Origin: UBA5436 sp964346085
GTDB taxonomy: Bacteria; Bacillota; Clostridia; Saccharofermentanales; DTU023
Direction of reading: 5' to 3'
NCBI GenBank assembly: GCA_964346085.1
Contig: CAYFSZ010000002.1
Span: 1-46,397, forward strand
Length of the DNA stretch: 46,397 bases
Shown here: in pieces, positions 6,977 to 16,672 of the stretch
Position numbering within the stretch: position 1 is the first letter of the stretch
Layout of the letters: the number at the start of each line of letters is the position of its first letter
Position numbers and translations under genes: made by a program
The notes under the pieces: generated by a model
Told to the model about the DNA's origin: nothing
Seen by the model: the letters and a program-made list of their open reading frames with translations, nothing else
Databases searched by the model: none

Positions 6977-9313
6977 TTACAAACTAAAGAGCTTTATTCC
7001 CATTTCATCCAGTAAAAACGAAAGAGAATTTTGGCTTGTAAATAACAATATTTGTCGCTTTTGCTTAATCCCAATTTCTTTTAATAATTCAATTGTATAT
7101 TTTGATCGTTCCTCATCAATTTGAATCAGTGGATCATCTAAGATAAGAGGTATCTTCCCTGCATTATCCTGTAAAAGTTCTGTCAAAGCTAGGCGCAAAG
7201 CTAAATTAATTTGATCATTTAAGCCTGCACTATAATAGGATTGTTCTTTAAACGTTTCATCATTTTCTTGAATCTTAATCATATAGTTTTGGTCAATACG
7301 CAAATCTGAATATTGATGATTTGTCATTTTTGCTAAATACTCACCAGCTTTATCGTTCAATTTTGGACGAATATTCTGTTCGAAAGTCATTTTACTATGT
7401 TCAAGCATATGAAGTGAAATGAGTAAGGAATGATAATTAAACTCTGCTTTCTCAATCGAAGATTTTAGTTCATTCAACTCTTCTTCTATATCGTACGTAT
7501 TATCATGACCAGCCTGAAAATGCTCCAATTTCACTTTACTCTCTGCAAGTTTTTCTCGTAAAAACATTCTTCTCTCAATTATTCCAGATAATTGAGTTTC
7601 TATGTAATGAAATGAATTCTCAGGGAAGATTTTCAATTCATGTTGATGCTCAGATAACCAATCTTGTGCATCTTCATATAATTGATGAAATTCAACAGTA
7701 GAGTGTTCTCCTATGAGTTCCTCAAGTTCTTCCTTGATTGCCTTGTCTCTCTCTTCTGTTTGAACAAAATCTACTGTTTTTTCTCGCAATGTTTGAATAG
7801 CTATATCGAGCTGATCATCATCAGGCAAGGAAGTAAAGAATGGTTGAATTAAATATTTTAACTTTTTCTTTTCACGTTCATAGTTATTGTAAGCAGTCTC
7901 GACCTCTCTATCGATTGCAGCTCTCTCCTCTTCGAAGTCGTTCGTTCTATTCTCGATTCTCTCCAAACTCCATCGCAAATCTTCTAAATCATTTTCGATT
8001 TTTAACTTGCGCATTTCATAATTTCGAATTGCAGCTTGTTGCTTCTTCAAATTCGCTACTTGTTGTTTTTCTAATAAGAAGTAGAGTAAAACCATAATAA
8101 ACGGTAAAAGAACAGCTAATACAATTAAAACAGCCGATAATCCAGGTGCTTTTGTCCGCAGTAATAAACCACCAAGTAAAAAGAAAACTTCCAAAATAAT
8201 CAATGGAAAAAATGACATTAAAGAAATTTTGGGTCTTCTCACCTTCTGAGGTGGTTGTTTTAAAGTATTTTTTTGCAAATATTGCAAACGACTTTTTTCT
8301 TTTAAAATGGTTGCTTTTTTCTTATCCACATCTTGGACAATTTGTTCTTGTTCAGCAATTCTTTTTCGTCTTAAATTATCCTTGATTTCATATTCACTTA
8401 AAGCATAAGCAACCGTTTGTCTTTGCACTGCTATTTCTGTCAATTCCTTGACGGTAACTGCCTCATTCTTTAAAATACTGTCTTTAATTTCTGCATCCTT
8501 TGTATGCTGATGCTTTAATTCTGCTTGTAATCGATGAAATTTTTGATAATCACTTACAATTTTCAGTTTTTGATGTTGAACACTTTGTAAACGCAATAAT
8601 TTTTCTCTATCATCTAATTCAGATAAATCACTTTCAGTATCACTAATGATTTGATTGATTTCAGAGATGGCTTGATCTCTTTGCGTCATTTGGTCAAGAC
8701 GCTCTTCAATTTCATGCTTTTTCGCATACAAATCATTAATATACCCTTTGTCGCCACGATCACTTTTTAGTTGTTTTTTTGCATTTTCTAATTTTGTTCT
8801 TATGTCATCATATGACCAATCATATTCAGCCAGACCTATTTTTCGATTAATCTTATCCTCAAAATTTTTGAGACGATCATTCTCAAGTTTTGGTGTTTCA
8901 ATAAATGCAGTATTTTCAAATTCAAGAGCAGAGATTTGAAACAATTCATTTCCTGGTTCATTCAAATTTTTCAGAAGAATTTTTTCTCCATCAGCATCAT
9001 TATATAGCACTACTATATCCTGAGATTTTTTGTCTGCAAAAATACGTTCTAAGCGATACCTTATCCCTTGATGTGTAAATACAATCGTACCACCCATCTG
9101 ATCACCTGACCACGGTGTATATTTTTTTCTTTGATTCGTTTCAACGGAATGTCCTGATTTTCCAAAACCATAAAACATTACTTTTATAAATTGTTGTATC
9201 GTTGTTTTTCCTGATTCGTTCGAACCATATATCACTTGAAAATCTGGTTCAAAATCGAGTGAAAAATCAGTAATCCCACCAAAATTCTTAATATATAAAT
9301 GATTAATTTTCAT
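6977..9313 (-). CDS. yhaN: SbcC/Rad50-like ATPase, YhaN type
   Basis: AAA/ABC-type ATPase that pairs with a Mre11-like nuclease for DNA end processing. Walker A is GSNESGKT (30-37). An ABC signature-like YYSAGLNDQINLALRLAL and a Walker B ILDDPLIQID lie near the C terminus. Long coiled-coil stretches occupy about 185-345 and 420-640. Between them two hydrophobic segments (about 367-387 and 392-418) form a likely membrane hairpin, as in YhaN of Bacillus, unlike soluble SbcC. There is no obvious zinc-hook CxxC at the apex; the hairpin sits there instead. The start overlaps the end of the nuclease gene by 11 nt, so the two are coupled. Confidence 0.85.
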   Translation of the reverse strand: MKINHLYIKNFGGITDFSLDFEPDFQVIYGSNESGKTTIQQFIKVMFYGFGKSGHSVETNQRKKYTPWSGDQMGGTIVFTHQGIRYRLERIFADKKSQDIVVLYNDADGEKILLKNLNEPGNELFQISALEFENTAFIETPKLENDRLKNFEDKINRKIGLAEYDWSYDDIRTKLENAKKQLKSDRGDKGYINDLYAKKHEIEERLDQMTQRDQAISEINQIISDTESDLSELDDREKLLRLQSVQHQKLKIVSDYQKFHRLQAELKHQHTKDAEIKDSILKNEAVTVKELTEIAVQRQTVAYALSEYEIKDNLRRKRIAEQEQIVQDVDKKKATILKEKSRLQYLQKNTLKQPPQKVRRPKISLMSFFPLIILEVFFLLGGLLLRTKAPGLSAVLIVLAVLLPFIMVLLYFLLEKQQVANLKKQQAAIRNYEMRKLKIENDLEDLRWSLERIENRTNDFEEERAAIDREVETAYNNYEREKKKLKYLIQPFFTSLPDDDQLDIAIQTLREKTVDFVQTEERDKAIKEELEELIGEHSTVEFHQLYEDAQDWLSEHQHELKIFPENSFHYIETQLSGIIERRMFLREKLAESKVKLEHFQAGHDNTYDIEEELNELKSSIEKAEFNYHSLLISLHMLEHSKMTFEQNIRPKLNDKAGEYLAKMTNHQYSDLRIDQNYMIKIQENDETFKEQSYYSAGLNDQINLALRLALTELLQDNAGKIPLILDDPLIQIDEERSKYTIELLKEIGIKQKRQILLFTSQNSLSFLLDEMGIKLFSL

Positions 9314-10505
9314 ACAAATCCAATTCTTGTTCTGCTGCTTGCATCGTATAGTAATAAGCTTTTTCTATAAGTCTATCCGCCATCTGCATATTCATATTAT
9401 CTAAATCAAGTGATATCATCATTTGATTCAATAAATCTGGTTTTGTAGCTAACTGCTTTGCATATCTAGTTACATCTCCGCGTAATGAATGTTCTTCTAA
9501 TAAAACTTCCTTATCAATTTTCATCTTTGAACGATCAATGACTTCTGCATAAAAAAAGACTTCATTCATTTTATCTAATAATAGATGAATATTCATTCTT
9601 TTTGAAGTAAAACCTGTTAATATCAAACGACAAAAATGATAAGGAACTTGGGTTTGAGGGACTTTATCTTTAACTGAGTCGATGATGTTTTGAGATAAAT
9701 TAGACATGGATTCATCCTCAAACCGGGCCACATTAATTTGAACTTCAAAAAACTGAGGACTTTTCAATTTCAAGAAAGATGAATTTATCGTTTTTGCATT
9801 CTCGTCAATTTGGATTAGATGCACACCTTTTTCTCCAATCTCATCAAAACCTCTCCCCATTACACATCCATTATATAAGCATGGCAAATGCCGTTTATCG
9901 GTATAAATGATTTCATTCGATGTATGAATATGACCTAAAAGAGAAATGTCAAATTCCAGCTTATCAATCATATCCGAATATATCGGGTTATAATTTGATT
10001 TTGGATTTAATAAGTCTCCATGTTGCACCAAAATATTTAAGTTAGATTTATTTTGCTCATAATAAATATAATCTTCTCTTTCCCATAAAGGATTTATAGA
10101 GGATTGACTAAAAAATGGTTTTCCCCAAAACGTAATATCATGTTCATCAAAGTAAAAATTCATCTGTAAAGGATTGAATACATGAACATTCGGTAAACTC
10201 GAAAATGACGACCACAAACTGTGCGGATACCAATAATCATGATTTCCTGGATTAATAATGATCTGCGTATTTTTTAATTCTTCAAGTTCTTGTTTTACAG
10301 TACCTAATAAATGATTCTCAATTTGTATTGAGTCAAATAAATCTCCTGCGATTGAAATGTAATCTACATTTTCAAGTTTGGCGATTTGTAGGATTTCATG
10401 AAAATTACGTAATTGCTCCAAATGCATTTTATTACGTTTATTAGGTTCTAAGTATTGAAAAGGTGTACCTAAATGCAAATCTGCCATATGTAAAACAGAT
10501 ATCAT
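9303..10505 (-). CDS. yhaO: Mre11/SbcD-like metallophosphoesterase nuclease YhaO
   Basis: Calcineurin-type phosphoesterase, the probable nuclease partner of the adjacent YhaN-like ATPase. The metal-binding motifs appear in family order: D9xH11 (ADLHLG), GDLFD (D55), GNHD (N88, H89), QHGDLL and LGHIHT. At 400 aa the length fits YhaO. The ATG at 10505 has a CCTCCT complement (AGGAGG on the minus strand) at 10513-10518. It is the first gene of its run and diverges from the GH13-like gene. Its C-terminal part (about 280-400) is the capping or ATPase-binding region and is poorly conserved. Confidence 0.87.
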   Translation of the reverse strand: MISVLHMADLHLGTPFQYLEPNKRNKMHLEQLRNFHEILQIAKLENVDYISIAGDLFDSIQIENHLLGTVKQELEELKNTQIIINPGNHDYWYPHSLWSSFSSLPNVHVFNPLQMNFYFDEHDITFWGKPFFSQSSINPLWEREDYIYYEQNKSNLNILVQHGDLLNPKSNYNPIYSDMIDKLEFDISLLGHIHTSNEIIYTDKRHLPCLYNGCVMGRGFDEIGEKGVHLIQIDENAKTINSSFLKLKSPQFFEVQINVARFEDESMSNLSQNIIDSVKDKVPQTQVPYHFCRLILTGFTSKRMNIHLLLDKMNEVFFYAEVIDRSKMKIDKEVLLEEHSLRGDVTRYAKQLATKPDLLNQMMISLDLDNMNMQMADRLIEKAYYYTMQAAEQELDLYEN

Positions 10506-10556
10506 ATGCTTCCCTCCTCACTCCTAAATCAGGAATATCAAATGTAATCAATAACA

Positions 10557-10584
10557 AATTTACAATACTATTTCTCATTGTCAA
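10557..10584 (-). promoter_or_regulatory. Candidate yhaO promoter
   Basis: On the minus strand there is a perfect TTGACA (10584-10579), a 16-bp spacer and TAAATT (10562-10557). Its -35 box lies on the same base pairs as the -35 box of the divergent GH13-like promoter. Confidence 0.5.
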
Positions 10585-10607
10585 AAAGCAAGAAAAATCC
10601 TTATAAT
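10578..10607 (+). promoter_or_regulatory. Candidate promoter of the GH13-like gene
   Basis: TTGTCA (10578-10583), an 18-bp spacer and a perfect TATAAT (10602-10607) predict a start near 10614, about 30 nt before the ATG at 10643. It overlaps the yhaO promoter back to back. Confidence 0.6.
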
Positions 10608-10642
10608 AAAAAAATAAATACTGCCTTTGAATGAGGGAAATT

Positions 10643-12649
10643 ATGGATACAAAAATAAAATGGACAAAAAATAGTCGCATCGGCGAAGTACTGGATTCTA
10701 AATTCGGAAAAGAAATTCTCACTTTCATCGCACAGTTTTCTGGAAAATCTATGAAAGATTTAGACAAATTCTATATTCGGACTTTGCCTCTAAAATCTTA
10801 TCCAATTATAAGTCGATTGTCTGGCATCGAATTCGACAGTCAATTGATCAACTGGATTGTTGAAAAATTAAATCAAAAAGATTTGTTTAGCAATCCATTG
10901 CCAATTCCTGAAAAATTCGAAAAACGATGGTGGAAAGATGCAGTCATTTATCATTTATTTGTTCCTAGTTTTCGTGATGCAAATAACGATGGTATTGGTG
11001 ACATCAGAGGAATTATTAATCGTTTCGAGTATTTATTGACTCTCAATATCAATGCGATATTATTAAGTCCATTATTTGATTCTCCTTTCCATGATGTTGC
11101 TTTTGATGTACGTAATTTCACAGAAATTAATGAAAAATTTGGAGATGAAAATGATTTAAAAGAATTAATTGCTCTCTGCCATCATCATAAAATAAAAGTC
11201 ATTTTGACTTTTCCTATGAATCAAACTTCCGATGAACATGCATGGTTTAAAGATGAAAGTAATATTCCATCTTATTCTTCAAAAGATACAACAGATTACT
11301 ATATTTCAGAGGAAGTCCCCAATAATTGGCAATCACATTACGGAGATTCTGCTTGGCGTTATGAGAGAGTTCCTAAAAGATATTATTTACACTTAAAAAG
11401 CACAAAGCAAATTGAATTAAATTGGCATAACGATGTCTTGAGGAAAGAGATGATTCAATCAATGCAATATTGGAAGCAATTTGACATTGATGGACTTTTA
11501 TTAGAATCATCAAGTTTCATTGCCAAAAATAAAAACTATGCTGAAGGAAATAAAATCATTGGAAATATTACTGGCATCACAGGTATTGAGCAATATACAT
11601 ATCAACCTGAATTATTACTTTGGTTAGAGGAAATATATGAGGCTCTAAAAAAAGATGATCCTAATTTTTTAATCATTTCTGATAATCAAAAAATGAACAA
11701 TTATTTTTTGAAGTACTTGAGTGGAGATGCAACAAAAAGAAGTGACTTAGGTCTTTCCTATTATCAATTCCTCCATCAGTTTGATGATAATCATCACGGG
11801 CCAGACAAAATCTCTCTTCAGCATTTAAACCATACTTGGCTCCAAATGCAAATTGATTCGGACAATTCATTTTGGCCAATTATATTTTGCGAGGATCTTA
11901 ATCATTCTAGAATTATCAGTCGCGTTTCTTCAGATATTTCCTATCGGTCACAAATCGCTAAACTCATTGCGACAATGCAGCTAACAGCAAAAGGAACTAT
12001 TTTACTCTATCAAGGACAGGAATTAGGTCAAGTCAATGCGTCTTTTCACAATATCTCTCAATTACGTGATATTGAAGCATTAAACAAATATGAAAAGATA
12101 ATCGAAAGCTCGGCTTCCATCGATCATTCCAATTCAGTAGAAAAAATATTGAATAGTAGTAAAGACCATGCACGCATTCCAATTGCTTGGAATGACTCAA
12201 TAAATGGAGGTTTTTCAGAGTGTAGCTCAACTTGGATTGATTGTTTCTCTGATCCCGGTATGACATTAATGGATCAGACGAATGATTCACATTCTATTTT
12301 GAACTATTATCGTAGTTTAATTTCTTTAAGATTACATTTTTCAACATTTATCAAGGGGAGATTTTATTCTTTAGATAGAAATAATAAACATATCATGAGA
12401 TGTCTTAGAATTGACAAAAATCATGCATTCTACATTGAAATGAACCTAACGGATGATCATTTAAACGTTGTTGGATTAAATAGAAATCAATTAAGAAAAG
12501 TTCAGGAAATTGAAAATATTCCTTATGATATTCCAGAAAAAATTGATCGTACGATTCTATTATCGAATTATCCAGACAGGAATCAACAAGAAATTAAGAG
12601 AAATAAAGATTTGCGTCCTTATGAAGCCTTTATCATAAAATTATATTAA
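10643..12649 (+). CDS. GH13 (oligo-1,6-glucosidase-like) protein with lost catalytic residues
   Basis: Residues about 95-570 align along their length with GH13 oligo-1,6-glucosidases: the calcium loop NNDGIGD (114-120), NQTSDEH (193-199), SGDSAW-like and YYLHL segments, YQGQELG (456-462) and a C-terminal beta domain. The four conserved regions are altered by eye: region I D to T189 and H to Q194; region II R-x-D to L286-x-E288; region III Glu to D347; region IV H-D to L419-N420. All three catalytic carboxylates are therefore changed, so hydrolysis is doubtful; sugar binding or regulation is possible. Residues 1-95 form a helical extension I do not recognise. I chose ATG 10643 because GAGGGA precedes it; an earlier ATG at 10631 has no ribosome binding site. 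It is a single-gene unit ending at a terminator. Confidence 0.85.
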   Translation: MDTKIKWTKNSRIGEVLDSKFGKEILTFIAQFSGKSMKDLDKFYIRTLPLKSYPIISRLSGIEFDSQLINWIVEKLNQKDLFSNPLPIPEKFEKRWWKDAVIYHLFVPSFRDANNDGIGDIRGIINRFEYLLTLNINAILLSPLFDSPFHDVAFDVRNFTEINEKFGDENDLKELIALCHHHKIKVILTFPMNQTSDEHAWFKDESNIPSYSSKDTTDYYISEEVPNNWQSHYGDSAWRYERVPKRYYLHLKSTKQIELNWHNDVLRKEMIQSMQYWKQFDIDGLLLESSSFIAKNKNYAEGNKIIGNITGITGIEQYTYQPELLLWLEEIYEALKKDDPNFLIISDNQKMNNYFLKYLSGDATKRSDLGLSYYQFLHQFDDNHHGPDKISLQHLNHTWLQMQIDSDNSFWPIIFCEDLNHSRIISRVSSDISYRSQIAKLIATMQLTAKGTILLYQGQELGQVNASFHNISQLRDIEALNKYEKIIESSASIDHSNSVEKILNSSKDHARIPIAWNDSINGGFSECSSTWIDCFSDPGMTLMDQTNDSHSILNYYRSLISLRLHFSTFIKGRFYSLDRNNKHIMRCLRIDKNHAFYIEMNLTDDHLNVVGLNRNQLRKVQEIENIPYDIPEKIDRTILLSNYPDRNQQEIKRNKDLRPYEAFIIKLY

Positions 12650-12673
12650 TTTGTTCCAGTCATTTAAGTATAA

Positions 12674-12707
12674 AAAAAGCGTAACTCACTCTAGAGTTAC
12701 GCTTTTT
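12674..12707. terminator. Bidirectional terminator between the GH13-like gene and secA
   Basis: A 14-bp perfect inverted repeat, with the AAAAAGCGTAACTC arm at 12674-12687 and its complement at 12694-12707, has a 6-nt loop. The A-run on one side and T-run on the other make it work for both converging genes. It abuts the secA stop codon. Confidence 0.9.
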
Positions 12708-12708
12708 C

Positions 12709-15540
12709 TCATCCATTGTCTTGATCTGATTGTAAATGACAATTCTTGTATTTTTTACCGCTTCCACACCAGCAAGGTTCATTTCTTCCTGGAATAAATT
12801 TTTTCTTTATGGGTTGTGTTTTCTCTGCAGGTGGTGCAGCTGTATTTGATTGATTTCCTGACATCATTTTAGAGAAATCCGCTGTTTTAACCCCTGCTGT
12901 CATATTTTCTTCCGAATCTGAATTCTGTGATTTCATGCTTTGTCGATTATCATTTACATTAATATTTGCTCTCATAAGCATGCGTACACAATCTTCTTGA
13001 ATTCCATTTGTCATGGCTTCAAACATTTCAAATCCTTCACGCTTATATTCCATAACTGGATCATGTTGCGCATATCCTCTGATACCGACAGAATCACGTA
13101 AATTATCCATCTCATCTATATGATCCATCCAATAATTATCTACGGTTTTTAAAAGGATATATCTTTCTGCTTCGAAAAGAATATCTTTCGAGCCTAAATT
13201 TGCAGCTTTGTCATCTAAGATTTCTAAACATTCTTCGTACATGTTTTCTCTGATATCATCAACATCTACTGTTCCTTCCAAATTTTCGAGAGCGAGGACA
13301 CTAGGGATTGGTCCAATTACATCTTTTAGTTGATTTGTTAAACCGAGTAAGTCCCATGAATCCACGTTATTAGTATTATTCGTGTATATAGAAAATGATT
13401 TATAAATATAATTGCTAATATTTCTAATGAAATAATCATGAACATTTTCACCTTCAAGAACTTCTCTTCTTTGATCATAAATAAGGTTTCTTTGCTGATT
13501 CATGACATCATCATATTGCAAAACATTTTTACGAATCGCGAAATTTCGTCCTTCCATGTTTTTCTGCGCAGATTCTATCATTCGGGTCAACATAGAATGT
13601 TCTACTTCCATGTCTTCATCAATTTTTAATGTTTCAAAAACACGTTCCATTCTTTCTCCGCCAAATAAGCGAAGTAAATCGTCTTCAAAAGATAAATAAA
13701 ATTTACTTGTACCTGGATCCCCTTGACGTCCAGCACGACCACGTAACTGATTGTCTATACGGCGTGATTCATGTCGTTCAGTACCAATTATATAAAGTCC
13801 GCCCGCTTCAACAACTTGTTTTTTCTCGTCAGCAATTGCATTCTCAAATTTTTGTTCCAATTCCTGGAATAATTGTCTTGCGTTTAATATCTGTTCATCA
13901 TCAGTTCTATTAAATGAGTTAGCTTGCTCAATCAGTTCCTCATCATAACCGAGCTTTCTCATTTCTTGCTTCGCCATAAATTCGCTATTGCCGCCAAGCA
14001 TAATATCCGTACCACGCCCAGCCATATTTGTAGAAATCGTAACAGCTCCCAAACGACCAGCTTGTGAAACAATTTCAGCTTCGCGTTGATGCTGCTTTGC
14101 ATTTAACACATTATGTTTAATCCCTGCTCTTGTAAATAAAGCAGATAAAATTTCAGATTTTTCGACTGAAACAGTACCAATTAATATTGGTTGTCCTGTT
14201 TCATGAATTTGTTTTACAGTTTCAATTATTGATTTATATTTTGCTTTTTGTGTTTTATAAACAGAATCAGGTAAATCATTACGTACCATCGGCTTATTCG
14301 TCGGAATAGTAATAACATCGAGTTTGTAAATTTCTCTAAACTCATCTTCTTCTGTCATGGCAGTACCTGTCATTCCAGATAATTTTTTATACATACGGAA
14401 ATAATTTTGGAAAGTAATCGTTGCCAAAGTCTTGCTTTCTCGCTCAACTTTCACACCTTCTTTTGCTTCGATCGCTTGGTGTAAACCGTTGCTATATCTT
14501 CTACCAGGCATAACACGACCAGTATTTTCATCAACAATGACAACTTCATTATCTTTTACAATGTAATCTATGTCTTTAAACATAGTTCCATGGGCTTTGA
14601 GTGCATTATTGATGTGATGGTTAATTAAATAATTATCAGGATCCGTTAAATTTTCAAGACCAAAAAACTTCTCAGCTTTAATAACACCTTGATCCGTCAA
14701 CACAGATGTTTTTGCCTTCTCATCAACGATGAAATCCGCATCTCCTTCGAATTCAGCTCTTTCATCAGCCGACATTTTATCATCAGTTTGCTTAAACACT
14801 TTTCCTTTGAGCCCAACAATCAGTTGATTCGCTCTCTCATACAAATCTGAAGATTTACCACTTGTACCAGAAATAATTAATGGAGTTCTCGCTTCATCAA
14901 TCAAAATACTATCCACCTCGTCGACAATGGCAAAATTTAATTCTCTTTGTACAAGACGATCTATTGAGGTAACCATGTTGTCGCGCAAATAGTCAAAGCC
15001 AAACTCATTGTTGGTTCCATATGTGATATCCGCATGATAAGCTTTCTGTTTTTCTTCTTTCGTTTTACCATGAACAATCAAACCTACAGAAAGACCGAGG
15101 TAACGATAGATTTTGCCCATCCATTCGCTATCACGTTCTGCAAGATAATCATTGACAGTTACAACATGAACCCCTTTTCCTGAAAGTGCATTTAAATAAA
15201 CCGGTAAAGTAGCAACCAATGTTTTCCCTTCACCAGTGCGCATTTCAGCAATTCGGCCTTGATGCAAGATAATCCCCCCAATAATCTGCACAGGAAAGTG
15301 AACCATTCCTAATACTCTTCTTGAGGCCTCTCTAACAGTTGCAAAAGCTTCTGGAAGAATATCATCAAGAGTTTCTCCTTTTTCAATTCTTTCCTTGAAA
15401 ACTTGTGTTTTCCCCTTCAGCTCTTCTTCGGAAAGAGCTTTATAGGATTCTTCTAAATCTAATACTTGCTTTTGAATCGGCAATATTTTCTTAATTTCAC
15501 GTTCAGAATGTGTGCCGAAAATTTTTGTTACTAAACCCAT
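12709..15540 (-). CDS. secA: Preprotein translocase ATPase SecA
   Basis: Motor ATPase that drives unfolded preproteins through SecYEG. Walker A MRTGEGKT is at about 100-108, the DEAD-type Walker B DEVDSILIDEARTP near 210, and the helicase motif QLRGRAGRQGDPG in NBD2. Preprotein-crosslinking, scaffold and wing domains follow. The last 22 residues form a zinc-binding SEC-C tail (CWCGSGKKYKNCH). The length of 943 aa is normal. The ribosome binding site is weak. It follows the Tad-like genes after about 100 nt that carry a possible separate promoter, so the two groups are probably transcribed independently. Confidence 0.97.
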   Translation of the reverse strand: MGLVTKIFGTHSEREIKKILPIQKQVLDLEESYKALSEEELKGKTQVFKERIEKGETLDDILPEAFATVREASRRVLGMVHFPVQIIGGIILHQGRIAEMRTGEGKTLVATLPVYLNALSGKGVHVVTVNDYLAERDSEWMGKIYRYLGLSVGLIVHGKTKEEKQKAYHADITYGTNNEFGFDYLRDNMVTSIDRLVQRELNFAIVDEVDSILIDEARTPLIISGTSGKSSDLYERANQLIVGLKGKVFKQTDDKMSADERAEFEGDADFIVDEKAKTSVLTDQGVIKAEKFFGLENLTDPDNYLINHHINNALKAHGTMFKDIDYIVKDNEVVIVDENTGRVMPGRRYSNGLHQAIEAKEGVKVERESKTLATITFQNYFRMYKKLSGMTGTAMTEEDEFREIYKLDVITIPTNKPMVRNDLPDSVYKTQKAKYKSIIETVKQIHETGQPILIGTVSVEKSEILSALFTRAGIKHNVLNAKQHQREAEIVSQAGRLGAVTISTNMAGRGTDIMLGGNSEFMAKQEMRKLGYDEELIEQANSFNRTDDEQILNARQLFQELEQKFENAIADEKKQVVEAGGLYIIGTERHESRRIDNQLRGRAGRQGDPGTSKFYLSFEDDLLRLFGGERMERVFETLKIDEDMEVEHSMLTRMIESAQKNMEGRNFAIRKNVLQYDDVMNQQRNLIYDQRREVLEGENVHDYFIRNISNYIYKSFSIYTNNTNNVDSWDLLGLTNQLKDVIGPIPSVLALENLEGTVDVDDIRENMYEECLEILDDKAANLGSKDILFEAERYILLKTVDNYWMDHIDEMDNLRDSVGIRGYAQHDPVMEYKREGFEMFEAMTNGIQEDCVRMLMRANINVNDNRQSMKSQNSDSEENMTAGVKTADFSKMMSGNQSNTAAPPAEKTQPIKKKFIPGRNEPCWCGSGKKYKNCHLQSDQDNG

Positions 15541-15581
15541 AATTTATTTTTATTTAACCTCTATTTCAGAAATTCAATATT

Positions 15582-15609
15582 TATTTATCAGTGTACTAGT
15601 ATACATCAA
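15582..15609 (-). promoter_or_regulatory. Candidate secA promoter with a palindrome in the spacer
   Basis: On the minus strand TTGATG (15609-15604) and TAAATA (15587-15582) are 16 bp apart. The spacer holds GTGTACTAGTATAC (15591-15604), a 14-bp near-palindrome with an 8-bp perfect core. The match to consensus is moderate and the palindrome's role is unknown. Confidence 0.35.
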
Positions 15610-15643
15610 AAATAAAAATAATATTATTAACTTAATAAAAACT

Positions 15644-16654
15644 TTACTCATTGTCCTTTTGTTCTATATATCGATAACTGTTTCCTATCGTTTCTAATTG
15701 TAAAATCACATTATTATTCTTTGCTATATTTTTCACATTGTCCAAAATTATCTTATTTTTTTCATTGATACCATTCTTAGGAACTACTATTATTAACCGT
15801 CGACTTATGATATCTTCTTCTGAAATCACTGACGGATTAATATTCGTCGGCTTATTACCACCTCGAAAATTAGATAAATCAGTCATTTCTTTCTCAAACT
15901 GTCTTTGCAGTATTTCATTATTCTGATATTGAGGAGCTGTTAAGTCTATACTCCTTATTCCAATCGCCTGGCCATTCTTAAAACCAGAAATCACAGGATA
16001 ATTAAACGGCAAATTTGCATCAAATTTTTCTCTAAAATACTTCCCTCGAACAAAATTATGCTCTTCCCAAATCCCATCTGCTTCTTTTCCATCAGAGACC
16101 GATTCGTCTTTAACTGGTATAAAGTCCGAATCATATTTTGTCCAAAGAGGAATATAACTATAAATAACTCTTTCCTTCTCTGTCCAAGGCGTTTTAATAT
16201 GATAATCCATCTTTAGTCTTAAGGCATAATCACCACTTGTTGAAATTGAAATCTTTCGTTGATCAGAAGGAATCTTAACCTTTAATTGATTTGCTCCGAT
16301 AATTAGCCATTTTTCAACTTTATTCTGAATAAAATCTTGTAAAAGAACAGAACTAGAAATATTCAGCAAATCTTCTTGCAAGGATTTAGGAACCTCTTCA
16401 AGTATTGGTATATTCTCATCAACAAATCCACTTAGATGATCTTGATATAGTGCTTCTGCAAATGGAAATAAAACTGATAGCTCCTTAGCAGTATTATCTA
16501 ATGCATATCTCATGATGACTTCATGCTGAACCGTTAAACTCGCACTTAACATAAAATAACAAATTACCATAATTACAGGAACAATCAAGGCTGCTTCTAA
16601 AACAATGCTCCCGTGTTCAGCATTTGCCTTAACTTTAATGATTCTCATCAACAT
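15644..16654 (-). CDS. TadE-like pilus/envelope protein
   Basis: A single N-terminal hydrophobic helix follows a prepilin-like GSIVLEAALIVPVI segment (about 15-28), with the conserved Glu at E20 and Pro at P26, as in TadE/TadG minor pseudopilins. The remaining roughly 295 residues are predicted to be extracellular and show no domain I recognise. TadE proteins assist assembly of Flp/Tad pili at the membrane. A GGAG lies about 10 nt before the ATG. It is third of three consecutive genes of this type, 18 nt after the previous one. No TadA, TadB, TadC or CpaA-like peptidase gene is in the window, so the assembly machine would have to be elsewhere. Confidence 0.7.
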   Translation of the reverse strand: MLMRIIKVKANAEHGSIVLEAALIVPVIMVICYFMLSASLTVQHEVIMRYALDNTAKELSVLFPFAEALYQDHLSGFVDENIPILEEVPKSLQEDLLNISSSVLLQDFIQNKVEKWLIIGANQLKVKIPSDQRKISISTSGDYALRLKMDYHIKTPWTEKERVIYSYIPLWTKYDSDFIPVKDESVSDGKEADGIWEEHNFVRGKYFREKFDANLPFNYPVISGFKNGQAIGIRSIDLTAPQYQNNEILQRQFEKEMTDLSNFRGGNKPTNINPSVISEEDIISRRLIIVVPKNGINEKNKIILDNVKNIAKNNNVILQLETIGNSYRYIEQKDNE

Positions 16655-16672
16655 TTTTGCGTCACTCCATCC

